Program-made: the position numbers and the translations under genes
Shown here: positions 40,760 through 49,021 of the stretch, one piece after another
Numbering within the stretch: the first letter of the stretch is position 1
Layout of the letters: each line of letters starts with the position of its first letter
The notes under the pieces: model-generated
The model's input: the letters and a program-made list of their open reading frames with translations, nothing else
The model's database searches: none
What the model was told of the DNA's origin: nothing
NCBI GenBank assembly: GCA_002421845.1
Contig: DISL01000042.1
Coordinates: 1 to 51,363, forward strand
Origin: Epsilonproteobacteria bacterium UBA6211
GTDB taxonomy: Bacteria; Campylobacterota; Campylobacteria; Campylobacterales; Arcobacteraceae
Reading direction: 5' to 3'
DNA: 51,363 nt

Positions 40760-41979
40760 TTTATCCCATCAACCCTAGAATTTAATAAAAACTCTTTTGT
40801 TTTGAAAAAGTATATCACAAAAGGCAATATCCAAAATACCATAGATAATCCGGTAAGAGGATAATACAACTCACTAAAAAACGGTATCAAACTTCTACAA
40901 AGTGTGGCAAATACAAGCATTATTAGACCACTTGCTATCCAAAGATTTGATTTGAGAACTCTTCCAGTATGTACGTAAGCTATAATAACCATCACCATAT
41001 AAAACGCTATGCCAAATGCTCCTGTACTTAAAAAATGTCTAAAATGGTTTTCACCGCCGATACCACTCAAAACAGCATATCCTAAAAATCCATATCCTAG
41101 TGCCATCATAACAATAATAGTTCCTAGATACCAAACAAAAGGCTCGTTTAGTATGCTTTCAAATTTAAGGTTGTAATCATTTAAAATCCCAAGTAATGCC
41201 CCAAAACAAGCAAAACCAATCCATATAAGAGCTGAATTTGATGGATAGAAAAACTCAACACCGCTAAATAAAATAATACAAAATATCGCTAAATTGTACC
41301 TAAAAGGTTTTGCTATAAATATATCATCAAGTTGTTTTCTCTCTATTATTTCGTTGATTGCTTCCATATTTACTCTTCTTAGTGCCAAAAGTGTAAGTAC
41401 CATAAATCCGCCCAAAGAGAGTTTTAAAATACTAAGGCTATCAACATCTATCAATCCACCCTTTGAAGCAAAAAATAGTATTTGCAAAATAGTCAAAACA
41501 ACTATGGTATAAGCAATACTTGCGTGTCTTTGAAGTGGATCAAGAACTACTGGCTTAAATGCCCAAAAAATGATATAAACCCACAAAGATATATTGATAA
41601 AAGCGACCACATAAACACCCAAAAAGTCTATAAACCAAAAGCTAACTCTCCCCAAAAGCCAAAGAGCCACTATACGACTTAAAAGCCTACCGACTATCGG
41701 TACAAGACCAGGGAAAAGCTCAGGAAGACCAGTAAATATAAAGGCCATAATCCCGGCAATTCCTACACCGTAAAGCATCTCATAAATATGCCAACTTATA
41801 GGGTCATCAAATATATTTAACTTTCCGCTAAAAACAAATCCCCAAAGTAGAATTAAAAGAGCCATATACAGAGGTAGTATTAAAAATAACGGACGAAATC
41901 CGTATGCTAGATAAGGTGGGATATTTGCTTCGTCTGGGTAAAATTTATAATGTTTTGTTGCATTTTGTTTATCAGCCAT
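40753..41979 (-). CDS. NnrS family membrane protein
   Basis: A 408-residue, roughly 12-helix protein. It matches NnrS with PPYLAYGFRPLFLILPLYMA near residues 21-40, SWHIYEMLYGVGIAGIMAFI, GRVSFWFIDFLGVY and the later FRHFLSTGAFGIAFYMVMVI. NnrS proteins bind haem and copper in the inner membrane and protect cells from nitric-oxide-related stress. Here it is the last gene of a TonB-ABC operon and shares one base with the ATPase stop, so its job may be tied to the transported compound rather than denitrification. No denitrification genes are nearby. Confidence 0.92.
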   Translation of the reverse strand: MADKQNATKHYKFYPDEANIPPYLAYGFRPLFLILPLYMALLILLWGFVFSGKLNIFDDPISWHIYEMLYGVGIAGIMAFIFTGLPELFPGLVPIVGRLLSRIVALWLLGRVSFWFIDFLGVYVVAFINISLWVYIIFWAFKPVVLDPLQRHASIAYTIVVLTILQILFFASKGGLIDVDSLSILKLSLGGFMVLTLLALRRVNMEAINEIIERKQLDDIFIAKPFRYNLAIFCIILFSGVEFFYPSNSALIWIGFACFGALLGILNDYNLKFESILNEPFVWYLGTIIVMMALGYGFLGYAVLSGIGGENHFRHFLSTGAFGIAFYMVMVIIAYVHTGRVLKSNLWIASGLIMLVFATLCRSLIPFFSELYYPLTGLSMVFWILPFVIYFFKTKEFLLNSRVDGIKG

Positions 41980-42713
41980 TATCGCACCTTTATTTCAAAT
42001 GTATTGATGACATCTCTATCATCTAAAAACTCTTTTGTTTTTGCAAAAACAAACTCATCGTCTCTTTGATTTTTTGGAGTTGTTATCTCATAGCTTTTTA
42101 GTATCTCACCTGGGTCACTTTTGAGAAGTAATATCTTATCGCTTAGTCTTATAGCTTCCATCAAATCGTGTGTAATAAATAGGACGCTTGTACCGCTTTC
42201 ATAAGAACTATCCAAAACGAAATCCTGCAACTCCCTTTTTAGCCCAATATCTAGTGCAGAAAAAGGCTCATCTAGGAATAAAAGCTTCGGTTTAGTTATC
42301 AAAGCTCTTGCGAAATTTACCCTTTGTTTCATTCCACCGCTCAAATCTTTTGGATATTTTGTGAAATCTTTAGCCTCAAGCCCAAATCTAAGGGCAATAC
42401 TACATGCTTCATCATAGGCTTTATTGTAGTCATTTTTAGCAATTATGGGAAGCATTATATTTTCTATTACCGTTTTCCAAGGAAGAAGCCTTGCATCTTG
42501 AAAAGCAAAAGCAGATGAACCAAAACTATTTTTGATACTCCCTTCCGTCACATCCAAAAGCCCTGCACAAAGCTTGAGTAAGGTAGTTTTACCGCCACCG
42601 CTTGGTCCAACTATACTGATAATCTCATTGGAATTTAAAACAAAATTTATATCTTTTAGGATTTGGGTAAATCCAAAATAAAAATTTAGTTCACTTACTT
42701 CTAATCTCTCCAC
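41979..42713 (-). CDS. ABC transporter ATP-binding protein (SsuB/TauB-like)
   Basis: A 244-residue ATPase with Walker A GPSGGGKTT near residues 36-44, signature LSGGMKQRVNFARALI near 123-138, Walker B LLFLDEPFSALD near 143-154 and FITHD near 179-183. It matches the nitrate/sulfonate/taurine type. The start is GTG at 42713, four bases after AGAGGTAG, overlapping the permease end by 13 bases. It pairs with the permease at 42701. Confidence 0.92.
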   Translation of the reverse strand: MERLEVSELNFYFGFTQILKDINFVLNSNEIISIVGPSGGGKTTLLKLCAGLLDVTEGSIKNSFGSSAFAFQDARLLPWKTVIENIMLPIIAKNDYNKAYDEACSIALRFGLEAKDFTKYPKDLSGGMKQRVNFARALITKPKLLFLDEPFSALDIGLKRELQDFVLDSSYESGTSVLFITHDLMEAIRLSDKILLLKSDPGEILKSYEITTPKNQRDDEFVFAKTKEFLDDRDVINTFEIKVR

Positions 42714-43483
42714 GATTCTACCTCTTTTTTTACAGGCTCTAATAATACATATTCAACAAAAAGCAAAACACCTATCATCACACTTACCAAAGCTAAAGCC
42801 ATAGACATATCAAGATGACTTCTTGCAACTGCCAAAGATGCCCCTATTCCATCATTTGCACTTAAAAGTTCAGCCATAATAACTATCTTCCAACTCATCC
42901 CAAGAGCTGAAACCCACGATGGGAAAAGGTAAGAAAAAAGATGAGGAAAATATAAATCTTTGCACTTTTGCCAAAAGCTCAGATGAAAACTATCCATCAT
43001 CTCCTTTAGCTCACCTTCAAGGGTACGACTTCCTTGTAATGCACCCACGAAAACAATAGGAAACGATGCCACCACAACGGTAAACATAACAGTCATATCC
43101 CCAAAACCGAACCAAATCATAGCCAGAACTATCCAAGCAATAGGTGGAATACCGACCAAAATCGTTACTATAGGACGGCTCATAACAGAAGCAGTGACAA
43201 AATACCCTGCAAGTAGCCCCAAAAAGGTCCCGACCGCCAAAGAGATACCAAAGCCAAGTAAGCCCCTTTTTATAGTAAGATAAAGATCATTTAAAAACGA
43301 CTCATCGGCAAAAAGCTGACCCATAGAAGCAAAAACCTCAGCAGGGCTAGGGAGTATCAAGCTACCGTATATTTGATTTCCCAAATCCCAAAATGCCAAA
43401 AATAAAAATATAGAGGCTATACTACCCCATCCACTCCATAAAAACCAAGGGAAATCACGGATAATTTTCACTACCGTTTTCAT
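42701..43483 (-). CDS. ABC transporter permease (SsuC/TauC-like)
   Basis: A 260-residue membrane protein with about six helices and one BPD_transp_1 domain. LPSPAEVFASMGQLF near residues 41-55 and GIPPIAWIVLAMIWFGFGDM near 110-129 are typical of sulfonate/nitrate/taurine permeases; the EAA-type loop lies near 160-185. It overlaps the substrate-binding protein gene by four bases (ATGA), showing tight coupling. Confidence 0.92.
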   Translation of the reverse strand: MKTVVKIIRDFPWFLWSGWGSIASIFLFLAFWDLGNQIYGSLILPSPAEVFASMGQLFADESFLNDLYLTIKRGLLGFGISLAVGTFLGLLAGYFVTASVMSRPIVTILVGIPPIAWIVLAMIWFGFGDMTVMFTVVVASFPIVFVGALQGSRTLEGELKEMMDSFHLSFWQKCKDLYFPHLFSYLFPSWVSALGMSWKIVIMAELLSANDGIGASLAVARSHLDMSMALALVSVMIGVLLFVEYVLLEPVKKEVESWRD

Positions 43484-44442
43484 TTAAAATAAAACCCTTC
43501 ATTCGGTATTTTACCACCTATTAATTTAGGCTCAATTTCCAATAAAACTTTGAAAAACTCTTCCAAATCACCCTTTACTTCCAAAGCATTTTTTGCTACA
43601 AGTTGAACATTGGCTATTGAATCACTAATTGCATCTGCTTTGAAAAAATCTATATTTTTTTCTATCATAACCCCAGCTTCCATAGGGTTTGACTTATACC
43701 AAGCAAGGGCTTTTTTGTACTCTTCTTCTACTCTTTTTGCTATATTTGCATCAAGTTTACCCACTACCGCAACGGCAGCTTGAGGAACTTTACCCTCAAC
43801 CCCATAAACCCTACCCCACTCTTTTTGGAGATTGATACTTCTATAAATATCAGGTGCTATTAGATTAAGTGGAAACGAGCCTGTTTTTCTCATTGCCATA
43901 GAAGTAGCCGGTTCAGCCAAAAGGACATTATCGGCTCGTCTAAGTATCAACATCTGCATTGCATCTGGAGGAGTCGGTGCATATACAAGCTTGAAGTCTT
44001 TTTTTGGGTCAAACCCGGCTTTTTTTATAATAGCTTGAAGTACAATATCAGGCATATCTGCACGAAAAGGTACAACTATCTCTTGACCTTTGAGGTCATT
44101 TATGGTTTTTATATTTTTATCTCTTGTAACAATTTCCAAAATACCCCATACAGGAATATTTAGAAGTTTTATATCAACACCTCTATTATAAAGATTTGCA
44201 GCTACATTTGTAGGCACTGCTACGATATGAGCTTCATTTTTGAGGAGTATGGCTCTTAGTTCATCCGGATTTTGCCAAAGTCTAAACTCCACTTTTTTTG
44301 CCACATCACTCAAAGCACCACTTTCTATCATCTTGAAAAATGGGTGAGATACCGTAGCCACCGGTCCTGCAATCACAAGCTTATCAAGCTGTGCGGCAAA
44401 TAAATTCACCACACAACAAAGCACTAAAAAAAATTTCTTCAT
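43480..44442 (-). CDS. ABC transporter substrate-binding protein (NMT1/THI5-like)
   Basis: A 320-residue exported protein (signal MKKFFLVLCCVVNLFAAQLD). Lines such as LVIAGPVATVSHPFFKMIES, KNEAHIVAVPTNVAANLYNR, VDIKLLNIPVWGILEIVTRD and LKGQEIVVPFRADMPDIVLQ place it in the NMT1/THI5/SsuA fold. The ligand cannot be read from the sequence. It follows a TonB receptor gene by 25 bases and precedes permease, ATPase and NnrS genes; the compound must therefore be large or scarce enough to need energised outer-membrane uptake. Confidence 0.88.
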   Translation of the reverse strand: MKKFFLVLCCVVNLFAAQLDKLVIAGPVATVSHPFFKMIESGALSDVAKKVEFRLWQNPDELRAILLKNEAHIVAVPTNVAANLYNRGVDIKLLNIPVWGILEIVTRDKNIKTINDLKGQEIVVPFRADMPDIVLQAIIKKAGFDPKKDFKLVYAPTPPDAMQMLILRRADNVLLAEPATSMAMRKTGSFPLNLIAPDIYRSINLQKEWGRVYGVEGKVPQAAVAVVGKLDANIAKRVEEEYKKALAWYKSNPMEAGVMIEKNIDFFKADAISDSIANVQLVAKNALEVKGDLEEFFKVLLEIEPKLIGGKIPNEGFYFK

Positions 44443-44467
44443 TCTAATTCCTCATATCTCATATCAT

Positions 44468-46587
44468 CTAAAATGTTACTTTCATCCCTGCAAAATAATA
44501 TCTTCCGCTACTACTTCCAAGTACATCTTCTATTTTTTTATCCATTAGGTTATTAATACCGCCGTAAAGTGCAACTTGTTTGTTATAAGTATAGTTCATA
44601 TTCCAATCAACAGTAGTAAATCCACCGGTATTATCATCTACGATAGCCTCGGTCGGCGTACCTCTATTGATAGTTTTTTTGTAATATTGGCTACCGATAT
44701 ATTTTGCCCCTATGCTTGTATCAATATCCTTTGATACTTCAAAATCGACAAACGCTGATACTATTCTGCTTGGATTAAACTCTAGTTTTTCCCCGGATTC
44801 TTTGTTCTTTGTTTTTAATTCATTCCAGTTAAATCTCGTACTTATAGTGTTGTTTAGTTCATATTCAAGACCAAATTCACTTCCGTATGTTTTAGCTTTT
44901 GGAAGATTCTCAAAAGTGTAATATGTACCTTTATTTACCTCAGCTATCATATCTTTTATATCATTGTAAAAAATAGCTATATCATAGGACAATCTCTCAA
45001 CCCTTCCACTTGCCCCTACTTCATAACTGTTTGTAAATTCCGGCTTCAAATCATATCCGGCAAGTTCAGCACCTTTTTGAACTCCGTTTGGCGTAGTTTT
45101 ATTTATATAAAGTTCTCTAATATCAGGCGTTCTATAACCTTGAGCGAAATTACCCCTTAGATTAAATGCCTTATCAAAGTTCTTTACCGCTCCTAATTTA
45201 TAAGTAACCTTTGAATCTGCATTGCTTATATCATCATATCTTGCTCCAAACACTACATTTAAATCATCGGCTACCATCCATTCATCTTGTAAATAATATG
45301 CCTTATAATCTACGCTCTTGGTTGTAAGGGTATTTGCTTGAGTAAATACCGTAGCATCTCTATCTTCCGTTCTTTTTTCGATACCGCCGGTTAATAAATG
45401 GTTTTCGTTTAGCATATAGTTTGCAACTGTTTCTAAGCTTCTTATATCTACGTTTGCATCCATTCCGTTTTGAGCAGATGCTTCTTCACTCGCATATCCA
45501 TATCAGCCCAATATTTTGCAGTTGTTTTGTTTCTCTTCTCATAATAGCTTCTATAAGCTCTTATTTTTAAAATCAAATCTTCTATGGAAGTTATCTCCAA
45601 ATCAGCCCCGATATCTAATCTTTCATTGTCGTCATTTGAATTTACGGGTACATTGTATGCAGGAATTTTATTTGTCGTTGCACCCATATTGAAATTTGTA
45701 GGATGGAAATACCCTATATAACTACCGTTTCGCTCCTCTTTAAAAGTATTTACATCCACACCTGCTTTTATATCATCGCTAAAATCATATTCAAGCCTTC
45801 CGCCGTATGTCAAAACTTCGCTGTCTTCCCTATAAGTGACATCTTCCGCATAACTATCTTTTAAATTTGCACTCAATAATGCATTAGCCCCTGCAGGATA
45901 AGCAGACGGTTTTGCTTTACCGGTAGGTGTTTTCGCATACACATCAGCCGTCTCTTTTTGAGTATAAGGAGTCGTAGAATTTTGGTTTACATAAAAACTA
46001 TAACCCAACTTATTCTCTTTACCCTTTATATCAAAATTAATATTTTTATTTTTATCATCTCCGTCACCGTTTTGACCGTATCTTACACCAAAATTAATTT
46101 GCGGTTTACCCTCTTTTGGTTTTTTTGTGATGATATTGATAACCCCACCCGTTGCATCTGCACCATAAAGGGTACTCATAGGACCTTTTACAATCTCTAT
46201 TTTTTCTATAGAACTAGCAGGAATCCTATCCAAATCGTAAGGATTTGCCACCTCACCGCCGAGTCTTCGTCCATCAACCAAAATAAGCGTTCCCTTAGCA
46301 CCCATACCTCTTAAGCTTATAGAACTTTTTGATTTGCTACTTGCACTAGGAAAAGTTCCGTATTGGACGTGAAGCCCCGATACGTTTGCAAAAACATCTT
46401 TCAAAGAACTAGCACCCATTTTGTCTATATCTTTTTGAGTCACTACCTCTACACTAGCACTCACACCTTCTATATTCTTTTCGCTTTTCGTAGCACTTGA
46501 AACGGTAACTATTTCATCTAGTACCACCTTATCATTTGCAACCAACAACCCGGCAGCCACAACACTAATTATTATACTTTTTTTCAT
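44468..46587 (-). pseudogene. TonB-dependent receptor, frameshifted
   Basis: A full-length receptor split in two frames. The first part (46587 to 45448) has a signal peptide, TonB box VVLDEIVTVSSATK, and the plug with SISLRGMGAKGTLILVDGRR and VKGPMSTLYGADATGGVINI. The second (to 44468) carries the rest of the barrel, ending YYFAGMKVTF. At 45498-45499 the minus strand reads GATATGGATATGCGAG; restoring a third G gives W-A-D-M-G-Y-A-S-E-E, aligning with the ELGYASKED stretch of the paralogue at 49022. It is therefore a single-base loss in a GG(G), or a sequencing error. It heads the ABC-NnrS operon and has the shared leader element. Confidence 0.85.
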
Positions 46588-46617
46588 TCTTTGTACCTTT
46601 TAAAAATGTATAAAACT

Positions 46618-46660
46618 TTGGCTGGCTACTATCTTGGAGAACATCAGAATTTGCTGGCTA
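46618..46660 (-). promoter_or_regulatory. Receptor leader element, copy 1 (paired TAGCCAGC)
   Basis: On the coding strand the element is TAGCCAGCAAATTCT, an 11-base variable stretch, then AGATAGTAGCCAGCCAA. It ends 30 bases before the receptor ATG. The two TAGCCAGC octamers are exactly 32 bp apart, about three helical turns. The same blocks and spacing occur at 51095-51137. No RNA hairpin or known riboswitch is evident. Confidence 0.65.
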
Positions 46661-46679
46661 ATTGTTTTGAATTTGAAGC

Positions 46680-46706
46680 TTATCATAAATGATAATTAAA
46701 ATCATT
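46680..46706. promoter_or_regulatory. Fur-like region upstream of receptor 1
   Basis: TTATCATAAATGATAA (46680-46695) is a perfect 6-bp inverted repeat of the GATAA unit. The overlapping TGATAATTAAAATCA (46690-46704) approximates the 7-1-7 Fur core. It lies upstream of the leader element. Confidence 0.5.
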
Positions 46707-46732
46707 GATTTAAATCAATAAAAAGCGGTTTT

Positions 46733-47836
46733 TTAAAATTTTATGCAGTTCCTTCCGCTATTTTTTGCAAGATATAGTTTTTCATCTACCCTTTTTATAA
46801 TATCTTCTTTGGTATCGCCTAGAATATATTCCACAACGCCGAAAGAGCAAGTAACTTTCGGCAAATCGCCCAACTCTAAAGAAGCTATAGAATTTTGAAT
46901 CTTTGAGGTAAACATCACGGCATTGTCCAAATCGGTATATGGTAAGATTATCATAAACTCCTCACCGCCCCACCTTGCAAAAGTATCTGTTTCTCTTACA
47001 ATATGTTTTACATTGAAGCTAACTTCTTTCAAAACAAAATCCCCCACATCATGACCGTACTTATCGTTAAAAGATTTAAAATGGTCTATATCAAACATAA
47101 CTAAAGAGAATTTGTGATTGAAGCGTCTTGCAATATGAAGTATATCATCAATGATTAGATTAAACTTCAACCTACTAGATGCACCTGTCAATGTATCTAC
47201 AAATGCCATCTTTTCTATCTCTTTTTCTTTGGATATAAATTTATTTTTCAATTCGATTTGAGAAACCATAAAGTTTTTTATAGTAAAAAAGGCATACACG
47301 AACATAAGTAAAACTATGGACAATATTATCCAACTATTTACAAATACGTTATTTATACTATCATCCAACTGAGTATAATCATTTAAATCATACTCTATTT
47401 CTACCGTATCATTTTGATTGAGTACTCCTCTAAGAACCATTTTATCTTGTTTTTCTTTGATTGTAATTTCATATTGTTTATTACTCAAAGATTCAAATTT
47501 AGTATCCTCAAGATATGTAAAAGTTATAAGCTTTTGCGGTAAAAGTTTTTTATTTTTATCCATCATAAAAGGTGTACTCAATGCCAATTCATCCACCATC
47601 TTCGTATTATCTACGTAATTTGGATTATTGATATATAAATCACCGGTAAAATCATAATTATCAAAAAGTTTTTTATATACAAAATATTGATTAATAAGTA
47701 CATTTGTTTGATACTTATAGTATTGCTCTTTAATCTGTACTTTGTTATAAAACAATACACCAACCAATATAATCAAAATAGCTATAAGTGTCAATACATG
47801 CTGTATTGAATTATTTTCTAATAAATTGTTTTTCAA
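46733..47836 (-). CDS. Membrane diguanylate cyclase (GGDEF)
   Basis: A 367-residue protein. Two membrane helices (about residues 12-30 and 168-186) enclose a periplasmic sensor of about 140 residues without a recognised domain name. The GGDEF domain follows, with the active motif GGEEF at 290-294, the upstream MFDIDHFKSFND metal site and an RxxD (RETD) five residues before it, which is a standard product-inhibition site. It should make cyclic di-GMP. The TTG start at 47836 follows AAGGA; a GTG six codons earlier is possible. It overlaps the EAL gene by 26 bases. Confidence 0.9.
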   Translation of the reverse strand: MKNNLLENNSIQHVLTLIAILIILVGVLFYNKVQIKEQYYKYQTNVLINQYFVYKKLFDNYDFTGDLYINNPNYVDNTKMVDELALSTPFMMDKNKKLLPQKLITFTYLEDTKFESLSNKQYEITIKEKQDKMVLRGVLNQNDTVEIEYDLNDYTQLDDSINNVFVNSWIILSIVLLMFVYAFFTIKNFMVSQIELKNKFISKEKEIEKMAFVDTLTGASSRLKFNLIIDDILHIARRFNHKFSLVMFDIDHFKSFNDKYGHDVGDFVLKEVSFNVKHIVRETDTFARWGGEEFMIILPYTDLDNAVMFTSKIQNSIASLELGDLPKVTCSFGVVEYILGDTKEDIIKRVDEKLYLAKNSGRNCIKF

Positions 47837-48536
47837 AATAAAATCCTTGCACAAAGTCTATATTTCTACTCTTTGCTATTTCAAAATCTATTTCGTTTTC
47901 TATACCTTCCAATACCACAAGCTTCCCTTCACTATGGGAAAAATCAACTAACCCGTCTATAATATGAGCAAAGTTTTTATTTTTCTTTAGTTCTTTTAAA
48001 ATACCCATATCAAGTTTGAGATAATCGCAGTTATTTAGTAAAAAAATGGATAGTAAAGTATTATCTTGAAAAAAATCATCAATGGCAAACTTATAATCAA
48101 ATTTCCTAAAAATCTCTATAAGTAACTCTATATTTACGCTTTGATGAGAATTTTCTACAAGTTCTATTACAAAATCTTGATGTTTTGAGAAACACTCAAA
48201 AACTTCATTTGCACCGTCACGTTTATAAAATACGTGTGGGTCAAAGTTGATAAATAATTTTGCGTTATCGGGTCTATTTCTAAACTGATGTTGTTTTGTA
48301 GCCATTTCAAGCCCAAAAAACAAATCTACGTTTTTATGGCAATATTCAAACACCTCTTTTGGTGGGATATTGTTACCGTTATATGTAAATCTCGATAAAG
48401 CCTCATAGCCTATTATATCTAGCGTTTTAACATCAACTATAGGTTGGTATTCCGCATAAAAAGATTTTCTAATAAGTATATGATTTATAATTTCTAAATC
48501 AATAGTCGATGCCGACGGAATATCTTTTGCACTCAT
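47811..48536 (-). CDS. EAL domain cyclic di-GMP phosphodiesterase
   Basis: A 241-residue stand-alone EAL protein without a membrane segment. The catalytic set looks complete: EALSR at 45-49, LFINFDPH with the metal Asn, FVIELVEN with Glu, KFAIDDF with two Asp, YLKLDMG with Lys, VVLEGIEN with Glu and VQGFYF with Gln. It should cleave cyclic di-GMP. It overlaps the membrane GGDEF gene, giving a paired make-and-break module between two TonB receptor genes. RBS AAAAAGG. Confidence 0.9.
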   Translation of the reverse strand: MSAKDIPSASTIDLEIINHILIRKSFYAEYQPIVDVKTLDIIGYEALSRFTYNGNNIPPKEVFEYCHKNVDLFFGLEMATKQHQFRNRPDNAKLFINFDPHVFYKRDGANEVFECFSKHQDFVIELVENSHQSVNIELLIEIFRKFDYKFAIDDFFQDNTLLSIFLLNNCDYLKLDMGILKELKKNKNFAHIIDGLVDFSHSEGKLVVLEGIENEIDFEIAKSRNIDFVQGFYFEKQFIRK

Positions 48537-48556
48537 TTTTTGCCTTTTTCATTATG

Positions 48557-48583
48557 TAAACAACGGTTTTTAGCCGTTGTTTA
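48557..48583 (-). terminator. Stem-loop after the Spy-like gene
   Basis: TAAACAACGG and CCGTTGTTTA form ten perfect pairs with a 7-nt loop, beginning at the Spy-like stop codon. No T-run follows directly, so it may only partly stop transcription into the EAL gene or protect the upstream message. Confidence 0.5.
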
Positions 48584-49012
48584 TTTCGCTAGTTTTACAA
48601 ATATCTCCCATTGTTCAGGAGTCAAAACACTTCTAAAATGCCCTATAACTTCAAGTTTGACATCTAGTGCCTCCCTTTTTATGTGTGCAATTTTATCTAG
48701 CATATCTTTGACCTCTTCTTTTGACTTACCTTGCATTACAGCTTTTTGTACACGTCTTTCTAAGCCGTAAGCCTCATTCATTTTCGGCTGATATATATCA
48801 TGCATCAACGGTCTTACAAGTTGCATAATCTTTGTTCTTTGTTCATCGGTTACATCTAGCTGACCGCTTTTCAAAAAAGTATTAGGGATTTGAATTTTTA
48901 TCAAATCATTTATCATAGGTGTTTTTTCTTCACTTGATATTTTTCCCTCATTTGCACTTGCACCAAGCCCCAAACATACCGCACATATTGCACTTAATAT
49001 TATTTTTTTCAT
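48581..49012 (-). CDS. Spy/CpxP-like periplasmic protein
   Basis: A 143-residue exported helical protein (signal MKKIILSAICAVCLGLGASA). TDEQRTKIMQLVRPLMHDIY near residues 55-74 and the C-terminal LTPEQWEIFVKL are the two LTxxQ-type repeats of the Spy/CpxP group; between them are charged helices (KSKEEVKDMLDKIAHIKREA). Such proteins chaperone periplasmic proteins or sense envelope and metal stress. It follows the receptor gene at 49022 by 9 bases, so it probably shares its promoter. Confidence 0.82.
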   Translation of the reverse strand: MKKIILSAICAVCLGLGASANEGKISSEEKTPMINDLIKIQIPNTFLKSGQLDVTDEQRTKIMQLVRPLMHDIYQPKMNEAYGLERRVQKAVMQGKSKEEVKDMLDKIAHIKREALDVKLEVIGHFRSVLTPEQWEIFVKLAK

Positions 49013-49021
49013 TTTTATCTC

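Noticed and set aside
45490..45505. Phase variation of the TonB receptor
   Set aside because: The lesion is in a GG(G) of two or three bases, too short for slipped-strand switching; a simple mutation or error fits better.
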